Shown: positions 18,373 through 26,663 of the stretch, piece by piece
How positions within the stretch are numbered: the first letter of the stretch is position 1
Layout: the number at the start of each line of letters is the position of its first letter
Program-made: the position numbers and the translations under genes
Assembly (NCBI GenBank): GCA_016926535.1
Contig: JAFGOK010000618.1
Span: forward strand, 1 to 52,982
Reading direction: 5' to 3'
Source: Micromonosporaceae bacterium
Lineage (GTDB): Bacteria > Actinomycetota > Actinomycetes > Mycobacteriales > Micromonosporaceae
Length of the DNA stretch: 52,982 bases
The notes under the pieces: model-generated
Databases searched by the model: none
Seen by the model: only the letters and a program-made list of their open reading frames with translations
Told to the model about the DNA's origin: nothing

Positions 18373-20274
18373 TTGGCTGATGGTGTGATCATTGTCGAGT
18401 GGGCCGATCGGGGCGGGACGGGGTTCCGGCCGCAGACCGTGGGAGAGCAGGCGCCGCCAGCGTGCTGGGCGATGGCGAGAACACTGCTGGACGACCAGGT
18501 CAGACAGCCTTCCCGGACTATCGGCCCCACCTCGCCGCATCCGGTGTGGAGCCTGAGGCATGTCCGTCTCGGCGACTTGGGCGGGCACTGGTGTTTCGCC
18601 GTGCAGGGCAGGGGCGGCCCGTTCGGGGCCACAGGGATGTGCCGCTTCGGATTCCTGCCGGACGCCCGGCACCCCGCGGAGGCTTGGATGTCCGGAGTCC
18701 TCCGGCTGACCAGCGACGACGTTGTCCAGCCGGACGAGGACACCACGGCGGAAGCCGATCTCGTCAGGGTCCTGCGCGGGGTAGCCCTTGGTATGCGGGT
18801 GGTGTGGGCTGGCGCATCTCCTGCCAGGGCAGCGACAGTGATCGAGCGCCTGCTGCGGACGCTGCCCCCGGCCGTCGCCCGGCAGCGGGTGTGGACGACC
18901 TGCCCGCTGGGAGTCCTGCCTCGGGGGACGCAGGGCATCGTCGCCGGGCTGCCGCCCAGGGCGTTCCGGCGGTCGTTGGCGGTCAACCAGGCAGCCGTCG
19001 CGATTGAGGGCGCGCTGCCACCTCCGGAGCCGAAACAGCAGACGATCCTGGGAGCACAGCGCTATGGCGCCCTGATACACCTGGCCCGCACCCTGACTAC
19101 CGGGGTGGGCGTCGAGGAGTACCGGAACGCCAGCGTCTCGACGGCGGGGGCGCTGCTCGATCTGGTCGCCGCTGACCTGGAGCGGCTGTCGTGGCGGGAG
19201 GTCGCGTCGTGGATCGGCAGCCGCGACCCGGTGAGCTGCGATCGGGTGCTCAATCATCCGGCGCTGGTGCTGGACTGGGCGGGCAGCGCCAGAGACAGCC
19301 TGCTCGCCGTGCTGCGGGAGCGGGGAAGCCCGCTGGCCGTCAGGCTTCCCGCCCTGTTTCCCACGGTCCCGGACCTCGGAGGGGTCGAGCGCGCCGCACT
19401 GATCTTCCAGGTGTTCGGCCCTCGGCAGCGGTGTGATCCGGAGCTCGACAGCCTGTGGCTGCATCAGCTGGGCGCGACAGAGCAGACCTGTCCCAGGATC
19501 TATCCCCGGGCGTTTCGGCTGGCCAGGCAGATCGAGCGTGAGGGGTTCGCAGCGACGGCAGGCCACGAGCTCGGTCTGGACGAGGCTCGGACGCTGCTGG
19601 CTGAGGCGGGCACCTCGCTGGAGCCCGGATGGCTGTCTGCGCCCGAGACGGTCACATTTCTCAAGACCAGGTTTCCCGATGAGGCCGAGGCGTCCGACCT
19701 GCGAGGCTGGGTCGGTCTCCTGGTGGCGGTCGCACCTCAGGCGCACGGGCGGGCCCGAGCTGCCTGGCTGGCAGAGGTACTTGCGACGCTGCACCGCACT
19801 CCTGGCTGGGAGCGACGCGTTCGGGCCGCGATGTACGGCGGGCTGGTGGCGCTCGTCGAGGCCGGGGAGCCCTACCAGCCCCACCAGCAACTGTTCGACG
19901 TGTGCGCAACGATCGGGCTCGATCGCCGGGCACCCCGGGTGCTGCGAACCTGGCGGGACCCCAAGTGCGCCGGCAGCGATGATGCTGCGGGGCTGCCGCT
20001 GCTGGTTGAGGGCAGTGGCGGCGCCGACCCATCGGCCGATGCGACGGCGGGCGTGAAGGGGCCTTCGCCTGCTCGCGCGGCGGGCGCGAGACCGGCTGGC
20101 CGACTCCTGCGGCGCCCGGAACGGCCCGCTCGTGCGACGACCACCGCGGGGCGTGCGGTAGCGACTGACCGGCGAGCGTCCCTGGACGGGCGAACGCTGA
20201 GGATCCCGGCCGCGGTCACCCTGGGAACGGTGATCGTCGTACTGGCAGCGGCCGTGTGGCTATGGTTGCGCTGA
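18373..20274 (+). CDS. Paralogue of preceding GTPase-associated-like protein, C-terminal TM anchor
   Basis: VEWADRGG, IGPTSPHPVWSLRHVR, WCFAVQGRGGPFGATGMCRFGFLPD, VWTTCPLGVLP shared with previous gene; TM AAVTLGTVIVVLAAAVWLWL at the C-terminus; TTG 18373 or GTG 18385 start. Confidence 0.65.
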   Translation: MADGVIIVEWADRGGTGFRPQTVGEQAPPACWAMARTLLDDQVRQPSRTIGPTSPHPVWSLRHVRLGDLGGHWCFAVQGRGGPFGATGMCRFGFLPDARHPAEAWMSGVLRLTSDDVVQPDEDTTAEADLVRVLRGVALGMRVVWAGASPARAATVIERLLRTLPPAVARQRVWTTCPLGVLPRGTQGIVAGLPPRAFRRSLAVNQAAVAIEGALPPPEPKQQTILGAQRYGALIHLARTLTTGVGVEEYRNASVSTAGALLDLVAADLERLSWREVASWIGSRDPVSCDRVLNHPALVLDWAGSARDSLLAVLRERGSPLAVRLPALFPTVPDLGGVERAALIFQVFGPRQRCDPELDSLWLHQLGATEQTCPRIYPRAFRLARQIEREGFAATAGHELGLDEARTLLAEAGTSLEPGWLSAPETVTFLKTRFPDEAEASDLRGWVGLLVAVAPQAHGRARAAWLAEVLATLHRTPGWERRVRAAMYGGLVALVEAGEPYQPHQQLFDVCATIGLDRRAPRVLRTWRDPKCAGSDDAAGLPLLVEGSGGADPSADATAGVKGPSPARAAGARPAGRLLRRPERPARATTTAGRAVATDRRASLDGRTLRIPAAVTLGTVIVVLAAAVWLWLR

Positions 20275-20290
20275 GCTGAGCTGAGTGCTG

Positions 20291-20335
20291 AGCCGGTGGG
20301 TGCGGACCGGGTCCTCCGGTCCGCACCCACCGGCT
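20291..20335. terminator. Bidirectional hairpin terminator between convergent operons
   Basis: AGCCGGTGGGTGCGGACCGG-gtcct-CCGGTCCGCACCCACCGGCT: perfect 20-bp stem, 5-nt loop, between stop codons at 20274 (+) and 20356 (-). Confidence 0.85.
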
Positions 20336-20355
20336 GCGCTATGCCCTGCGGGCGG

Positions 20356-21813
20356 TCACAGCGAGCGGCCGTCGTGCTCTTCAAGGTAGGGCTCCGGCTC
20401 GGGCTCTGGCGGGGGAAAGGGCGTGAACATCGGCTCCGGCTGGGGCTCCCCGCGCTTCCCTCGCCCCTTGCGCCAGCCCTGGGGCGGCACTGTCGGGTTG
20501 GTTGCCGCCGCGGCCTGGCGGCGCAGGTCGTCCAGCCGCTGCCGGTGGATAGTCCGTTTCGTGTGGAGCGTGTGCTGCTCCAGCTCGGCCCGGATTCGCT
20601 CATCCTGCTCCGCGTCCAGTTTGGCGCGTCGCTCCCTGGCGTCGGCCCGGAGTTGCTCCGCATGCTCTGCGATCCGGATATCGGCCTGCTCCTTGCGGCG
20701 CAGGATCGTGTCGTACGCGCTGGCGCGCCCGCAGTTCATCAGGAACTTGGTCAGGACAGGCAGCACCTCGATCGACGTGATGAAGATCAGTAGGACAAGG
20801 TAGGCGGTCCGGAGCGTCGAGTTGCGGCTGGTGAGCTTGCTCAACGCGTCGAGCCTGGCCAAAATGCCCGTGTCGTTTCTGGTGCTGGCGCGAAACGAAT
20901 CCTCCTCCTGCTGCTTGAGCTCTTTCAGGCGCGTGAGGTCGGCCGTGGCCTGGGGGAGTCGCTGCTTGGCTGTGGCGCGCTCGTTGCCGGTTGCCGTCTG
21001 CTGCTTGGCCTTGGCCTCGTCCAGCTCCCTCTTGGCGTCGTTCACGCGCTGCTTGATCTCGTCCGCGGCGGCCTGCCGCTGCCGGAACGCGGCGCCGTTC
21101 CCCTTGGTCTTGGTGCCGCAGGTGCCGTCGTACTCGCAGATCGCCTGGTCCCGTGCCTCGGCGTACTGCTGTACCAGGGCGTCGTACTCGGACTGGAGCT
21201 TGGTGACCTCGGCGTCCTGGTCTCCACCTGGGAGATTGGTCCCGTTGGCCAGAGCCTGGAGCTTGGCCACCTCGGTTTCCAGTTCTGGGATGCGGCTGAA
21301 GCGCGTGTCGCTCTGAAGGTCCTGCTCGTGCTGGTTGAGCCGCTTCTGGTGCACGACTTCGAGCTCGGCATTGATCTCGTTCTGGAAGATCCGGAGCACG
21401 AGCGGCGTCGAGATTACGGTACCGATGATCAGCGCCAGCATGAGGCGGGGCAGGACGGCGACCAGGTTCTGGTACCACCGCTCCTGCCGCTGGGCGGCAG
21501 TGACCAACCACCGGTCGAGATTGAGGATGGCCAGGCCCCAGAGGAGGCCGATGGGGATCGTGGCATACCAGGGGGCACGAATTCCCATGCTCAGCGCGAA
21601 CATGCTGGAGCCCGCCGCCATGACAGCCGTGGTCAGGACGACGCCTCCCAGACCCTGGTGCTTGTGGATGTCCCGGGGGGCCTGGGCCAGAGTCTCGGGA
21701 TCCGCGCCGGACAACCAGATGAACGGCCCTCGAAGCCGTCGGCGTGTGTCGTAGTCCTCGCTGGTGATGAGGTCCGGCTCCGCCACTCTCGGACACTCCA
21801 ATCTCTCTGCCAC
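20356..21813 (-). CDS. DUF4407-like membrane protein with long periplasmic/extracytoplasmic coiled coil
   Basis: TM segments GLGGVVLTTAVMAAGSSMFAL, IPIGLLWGLAILNLDRWLV, LMLALIIGTVISTPLVLRIF, long heptad-rich segment, then LVLLIFITSIEVLPVLTKFLM; family resemblance by architecture. Confidence 0.75.
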   Translation of the reverse strand: MAERLECPRVAEPDLITSEDYDTRRRLRGPFIWLSGADPETLAQAPRDIHKHQGLGGVVLTTAVMAAGSSMFALSMGIRAPWYATIPIGLLWGLAILNLDRWLVTAAQRQERWYQNLVAVLPRLMLALIIGTVISTPLVLRIFQNEINAELEVVHQKRLNQHEQDLQSDTRFSRIPELETEVAKLQALANGTNLPGGDQDAEVTKLQSEYDALVQQYAEARDQAICEYDGTCGTKTKGNGAAFRQRQAAADEIKQRVNDAKRELDEAKAKQQTATGNERATAKQRLPQATADLTRLKELKQQEEDSFRASTRNDTGILARLDALSKLTSRNSTLRTAYLVLLIFITSIEVLPVLTKFLMNCGRASAYDTILRRKEQADIRIAEHAEQLRADARERRAKLDAEQDERIRAELEQHTLHTKRTIHRQRLDDLRRQAAAATNPTVPPQGWRKGRGKRGEPQPEPMFTPFPPPEPEPEPYLEEHDGRSL

Positions 21814-21924
21814 CGCCGACGCAAAATGATAGAACCCTATCCTCCCAATCGGGCGATGGCTGAATCAGCGAGAATTGATGGCCGACAATATGTGCACCCT
21901 GTCGAGGTGCGGGGCGGCAGAAAA

Positions 21925-24900
21925 TCACTCTTGGGGTGTACGGTACGGTCCGCGATTCGCGCCGTGAATCCTGGCTCCTTCCAGGACTGCGAGCAGGAGT
22001 TGGGTGAGCGCTGCCGATTGCTGGCCCGCTTCGGGGAAGCGAGGGCCGCCGGCCCGTGGTCTGATGCGCCCGTCGGGCTGTGCCACTGGCACGCTGCCCA
22101 GAGCCGAGCAGAGGTAGACACTGGGCCTGATCCACTCACACCTGAGGATTTTGTGCATCGCACTGTCCAGCCCGATGGCATAGAGCATGCCAGATCCGAC
22201 CGTCGACATGATCATGTCGCGGAACAGCAGTTCACCAACGTGTTCGGGGTCCAGCGAAGCGGTGCTGTGGTCGGAGATGGCAGGCAGGTCCAGATCCATT
22301 CGACGCAGTGCCCTCGTGCCATCACCGTCAATACGGAGGTGCTCTGCCGCACCCCCGTTGACGAGGTTCCAGAATGCCGCCGGCCGGGAGTAGCACCTGA
22401 GCAACCCGTCGGCGACCTGCTCGCATCGCCGCCGCGAGGCATTGCTCCCGGCCGCGTGCAGGTACTCCAGCAGGCGAACGGAGGGGCTGTCGGCCTCGAT
22501 CATGCTGTGTGACCACCGCTGCGCGGTTCGGGCCAGGAACCTGACGGCGCCCTGTCGCGCTGCTCCTTCGCGGCCCAGGGTTGTCAACTGGCGGCCGTCG
22601 AGCAGAGCGGCGTGGATGAGGTCGCACTTCGTCACCGCGATGATCGCGCGCAGTGACGGTCCTTCTGGCGAGAGGAGAGGGTTGCCCGGCCGGGTGAGCC
22701 GATCCCCGATGTCCCGCTGAATACGCGCTCTGCCCAGGCGTGCCTCCTCGCTCCCCTCGGGGCGGGCGGCGGACGGTCGCAGGCTGCCGGCGAGGACGGT
22801 CGACCGCTCGTGCGGGTCCAGCCAGTCGGGGGCGTCGGGTGCCAGCACCGGGTCCACCACCCAGATGACGCCGTTCATGCCTCTGAGGGGCCGCAGCTCC
22901 CTGGGGGTGGCCATGGCTGGGGCGAACAGCTCTCCGGGAAGGTCAGCGATCCCTGTCCACGCCCGCGTGCCGTTGATCTCAGTTCGGATCGCGGGAGGCT
23001 GGGGAGCGATCGTTCCCCAGGACTGCTTCCACCCTTTCGGATCGGCGGTGGTCCGCGCCACCAGCATTAGGATGGTGTCCAGGACCTCGGGGTACGCGGC
23101 GTGCAGGATGTCGTGCGGGGTCTCCGGGTGCGAGCCTGTTGGTGCGATGGTGCTGCCGGACGTCCTCGTCTGCTCATACATGTCCTGGCGGGACCGCAGC
23201 GGCAGGTCCTCAAGGTGATTCTGCTCAATGCGCCGGATGTGCATGCATCGCTCGTCGTCCCCCAGCCAGGCCCGCCCGTCGGATGGCAGCTGACTGAGCA
23301 ATCGGGTCAGGAGATAGGTCTTGCCGCACGCCGGCGCGCCGACCGCTGAGAATACGGCGAATTCGTCGATGTCCCAGGCCGCGGGCTGGGAAAGCGGCGT
23401 GGGATCGGGGAAGAGGTGCCCGTTGCCGCAGAGCAGATACGCCTGGTCGATCTCGTGCTCGCGGAATACCGGGTCCCTCGACGTGCCGGGCGGATAGTTG
23501 CCGGGGAGGATGGTGACGCGATGCGGATGGCGCAGGCCCTGCCGGCCGTTGCCCAGCCTGGCCCGGGCCACAGGTGGCCCGATTTCCACTCGCAACGGTG
23601 GCGGGACGACAAACCGGCCATCGCGGGCTGGGTCCTGCGCGACGGTGGCATTGCCCAGCGGGCCGCCGCACACCGGGCACACGCCGGCAAACCGCGACAG
23701 CGGGTCGCCAGTTGCCGCTGGCAGCGGCGCTGGCCCGCGGTTGACCGCCGCCCTGGTCCTGCGCAGGAACCCGGCCAGCCCCCCTGCCTGGCCTTCGAGG
23801 GCGCTGCTGCTGGGGGCGCTGCTGCCGAACGTATCGCTGTCGGGGGCACCGCTGTCCGGCGGCGGAGTTGCCGGCTCGGGATCTGCCGATGTGCTGGATT
23901 GTGGTGTGTCGGGCTGTGGTGTGCTGGCTTGCGATGCGCTGGGCTGCGCTGTGCCGCGCTGGGTGCTGACCCGCGACGCTGCGATGAGTCGATCGGCCAG
24001 CTGAGCGTGGTGCCCGCCGAGCCCGCGCAGCACAAGCGCGGCAACCTCGGCAAAGGGCTGAGCCTGCGCCGGGATGGTCGCTGGCCCTCCAGGACCGTCG
24101 GCGGGCACGAGGGCGCGGAAGTCGAGCGTCCCGCCGAATCGCTGAGCGATGCTCGCCGGCGCGGCTCCCAGGACCCGAAGCGTTCGGCGGGCCTCGGTCC
24201 GCGGGAGCGCGCGCAGCAGTTCTGCGCGGACCCCCGGCAGGAACTCGAAGCACTCGTCATCGATTCGCGGCGGCAATCGGCCGCCGCCGCGGCGTACCAG
24301 CAGCCCAGACAGGTACACCTCTGCGAGATGCACCGGTCGGGACTCTGGCAGCATCGCGTGCTGCACCAGGTACATGACGGGCAGGCTCAGCGGCACGGCG
24401 GCCAAATATGTCGCTAGCCGGAAGGCCATCGGGGAGGCCGACGCCCGGAATGCCCTGGCCTGCTCTCTGCTGCTCAGGGCAGGCTGCCTGCCAGCAGGCC
24501 CGAGGTCTCGTTCCGGAGGCGCGCCAGCCTTGGTCGGCACGAACCGGGCTGTGGCAGGGTGCCGGGTGGGTACCGTTCCAGCCAGGGCGGCGGCCCAGTC
24601 GGTGATCCAGTCAGGGGTGAGTTCGAGCACGGGGATCCACGTCCCAGGGCCGTGGTCTGGGATGGGTTCCTCGTCGGATCTGGAAGTGATGTCCAGACCA
24701 GCGTGCCGGTGGTGGGATCGGCACCACACCGGTTCTGCCCGGAGGGACGTGCGGTGCCACAGCTGGTGCGGGAGGGGGCTGACCAGGGCGGTCGGGCCAG
24801 CCTGTCCCCACTGCCGCAGCAGCGCTTCCATGGCTCCCGTGCGCCAGAGCCTGCCGATGCCGTCGGTGACGACCAGCACGACCGTCGTGCCCGTCGGATC

Positions 24901-25614
24901 GTGCAGCTCCCTGGGATGGGTGCGGTGGCCGCTCTCCGCGACGAGGTGGACCGGCCCGTCCAGGCCGGACCCGTCGGTGTCAACCGTCCACAATCGCACC
25001 GTTCGGAACGCGCCGTGGCGCCGCATCATTGCGGTGAGCTCGACGACCGTCGGGCGCCATACCAGCATCGAAGCGCTGGTGTCTGCGACGAGGACCAGCT
25101 TGCGATGCCGGGTCTCATCCGGCCGGAACGCCAGCATGGCGATCCCGGTATCCGCCAGGCGTGTGGCCGTCTCGTGCTCGTCGAGCGTCGTCCCCCTCGT
25201 CGACGACCGCCTGCGCCCCTGGGGCCTTGGCTTGAGGGGACGCAGCGCGCGATCGAGCTGCAGCCGCTGGCCCAGGGCTGAACTCGCGGGCACGCGCACG
25301 TAGCTCGCTGGCAGGCCGTCGCCGGTCGGGGCCGGCTGGGCGGCGAAGACCTTGACCTGCCCACTTGAGGGGGAACTCGGACCATCCGGCGAGCGCGACG
25401 CCGGGCTGTCGGAGGCGACCTCGCTGTCCGGGGGCAGGGGGAGGGCAGGAGCCTGCGGGGTGGACAGTGGCGCGTCTCCCCCCGCGTCAGATGCGACCCA
25501 TCGCTGGTCAAGATGCCCGGCGAGCCAGATGACATCGGCCAGCTCGCCAGGTGACAGCGCCTCGCGTTCGCCAACGGCGGCCAGCGCGGCCAGCAGACGA
25601 TCGGGGAATGGCAT
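21925..25614 (-). CDS. vWA-like (SAV_2336 N-terminal-type) domain fused to zinc-ribbon P-loop GTPase
   Basis: MIDAS-like LVLVADTSASMLVW and VVLVVTDGIGRLW in the N-terminal half; C-terminal half CPVCGGPLG...LLCGNGH, VGAPACGKTYLL, IADLPGELF, VTKCDLI parallels 13947..15791. Confidence 0.8.
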   Translation of the reverse strand: MPFPDRLLAALAAVGEREALSPGELADVIWLAGHLDQRWVASDAGGDAPLSTPQAPALPLPPDSEVASDSPASRSPDGPSSPSSGQVKVFAAQPAPTGDGLPASYVRVPASSALGQRLQLDRALRPLKPRPQGRRRSSTRGTTLDEHETATRLADTGIAMLAFRPDETRHRKLVLVADTSASMLVWRPTVVELTAMMRRHGAFRTVRLWTVDTDGSGLDGPVHLVAESGHRTHPRELHDPTGTTVVLVVTDGIGRLWRTGAMEALLRQWGQAGPTALVSPLPHQLWHRTSLRAEPVWCRSHHRHAGLDITSRSDEEPIPDHGPGTWIPVLELTPDWITDWAAALAGTVPTRHPATARFVPTKAGAPPERDLGPAGRQPALSSREQARAFRASASPMAFRLATYLAAVPLSLPVMYLVQHAMLPESRPVHLAEVYLSGLLVRRGGGRLPPRIDDECFEFLPGVRAELLRALPRTEARRTLRVLGAAPASIAQRFGGTLDFRALVPADGPGGPATIPAQAQPFAEVAALVLRGLGGHHAQLADRLIAASRVSTQRGTAQPSASQASTPQPDTPQSSTSADPEPATPPPDSGAPDSDTFGSSAPSSSALEGQAGGLAGFLRRTRAAVNRGPAPLPAATGDPLSRFAGVCPVCGGPLGNATVAQDPARDGRFVVPPPLRVEIGPPVARARLGNGRQGLRHPHRVTILPGNYPPGTSRDPVFREHEIDQAYLLCGNGHLFPDPTPLSQPAAWDIDEFAVFSAVGAPACGKTYLLTRLLSQLPSDGRAWLGDDERCMHIRRIEQNHLEDLPLRSRQDMYEQTRTSGSTIAPTGSHPETPHDILHAAYPEVLDTILMLVARTTADPKGWKQSWGTIAPQPPAIRTEINGTRAWTGIADLPGELFAPAMATPRELRPLRGMNGVIWVVDPVLAPDAPDWLDPHERSTVLAGSLRPSAARPEGSEEARLGRARIQRDIGDRLTRPGNPLLSPEGPSLRAIIAVTKCDLIHAALLDGRQLTTLGREGAARQGAVRFLARTAQRWSHSMIEADSPSVRLLEYLHAAGSNASRRRCEQVADGLLRCYSRPAAFWNLVNGGAAEHLRIDGDGTRALRRMDLDLPAISDHSTASLDPEHVGELLFRDMIMSTVGSGMLYAIGLDSAMHKILRCEWIRPSVYLCSALGSVPVAQPDGRIRPRAGGPRFPEAGQQSAALTQLLLAVLEGARIHGANRGPYRTPQE

Positions 25615-25617
25615 GAT

Positions 25618-26613
25618 TTACGGCTCGGCGGGGTTGAGGGCGCGCAGGACGTGGTTGCGGATGCGGTGGCGCTCCTCCTCGCTGTCCCATCGGCTGGTGA
25701 CGGCGAGGTAGATGGCATTGAGGAGTTGGTCGGTGGCGACCTCGCGGCCGGCGTGGTGCTCGTCGAAGAACGCGGTGAGGTACTCGTCCAGGTGCGGCGG
25801 CAGCCGGTCGAAATGCGCCGCGATGATTCTGTTCATCGCAGCATAGTCAGGATATTTGAGGTCGAGCCTGATGCATCTACGCAGGAACGCCGCTGGGAAC
25901 TCCCGCTCGCCGTTGCTGGTAAGCACCACGATGGGAAACTCCTTGCAGAGGACCCGCCCGTCGGTGACAGGAATTCTCGCCCCGTGATCATCGCTCATGA
26001 CCTCCACGCAATGGGCGTCGCGCAGGCGCTGCAACTCCGGGATGTCGAAGCAGCCGTCCTCGAAGACCCCGAGGAGATCTCCCGGCAGGTCGATGTCACT
26101 CTTGTCGATCTCGTCGATCAGCAGGACGCGAGGTTTGCCTGTGGCTGCCAGGGCAGTGCCCAGCGGGCCCAGCCGGAGGAAATCGCCAATATCCGGGGTA
26201 CGGGAGTGATCGAGATTGGCCTGCTGAAGGCGACCGATGGCATCATATCGGTACAGGCCATCCGTCAGCGTGGAATGACTGCTGATCTGCCAGCGCAGGA
26301 CCGAGTCGAGGCCAAGCTCGTGCGCGATGCTGTAGGCCAGTGTGGACTTCCCAGTCCCGGGTTTGCCGGTGACGAGCAGCGGACGACGAAGGTAGATCGC
26401 CGCGTTGACAAGCTCGATCGTGTCCCGGTCCACCTGGTATGCCACCGTCTGCGGCGCTCCGATCCGGCGAGCGACCTCGCGACGGTTGGCGAAGTCGCGC
26501 CAGGGCGGGGGCGCCGGCCGGCGGCCAATGCCGTTGTGAGGGGTTCCGCTACCCTGGAAGATCCACCAGGCGGGCCGATCACCGCTGGCGGTCTGACTGT
26601 CTGAGCTGGTCAT
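25618..26613 (-). CDS. MoxR-type AAA+ ATPase
   Basis: Walker A LLVTGKPGTGKSTLAY, Walker B RVLLIDEIDKSDIDLPGDLLGVFEDG, sensor IVVLTSNGEREFPAAFLRRC; internal ATG at 26613 (MTSSDSQ) preferred over the longer ORF. Confidence 0.85.
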   Translation of the reverse strand: MTSSDSQTASGDRPAWWIFQGSGTPHNGIGRRPAPPPWRDFANRREVARRIGAPQTVAYQVDRDTIELVNAAIYLRRPLLVTGKPGTGKSTLAYSIAHELGLDSVLRWQISSHSTLTDGLYRYDAIGRLQQANLDHSRTPDIGDFLRLGPLGTALAATGKPRVLLIDEIDKSDIDLPGDLLGVFEDGCFDIPELQRLRDAHCVEVMSDDHGARIPVTDGRVLCKEFPIVVLTSNGEREFPAAFLRRCIRLDLKYPDYAAMNRIIAAHFDRLPPHLDEYLTAFFDEHHAGREVATDQLLNAIYLAVTSRWDSEEERHRIRNHVLRALNPAEP

Positions 26614-26663
26614 CGAGCCTCCAAGAGCTGATCCTGCCTGCCTGCCGATACAGTTGATCCTGT

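Noticed and set aside
20380-20440. GGCTCCGGCTCGGGCTCTGG repeat
   Set aside because: Encodes the PEPEPEP tail of the DUF4407-like protein; simple coding repeat.
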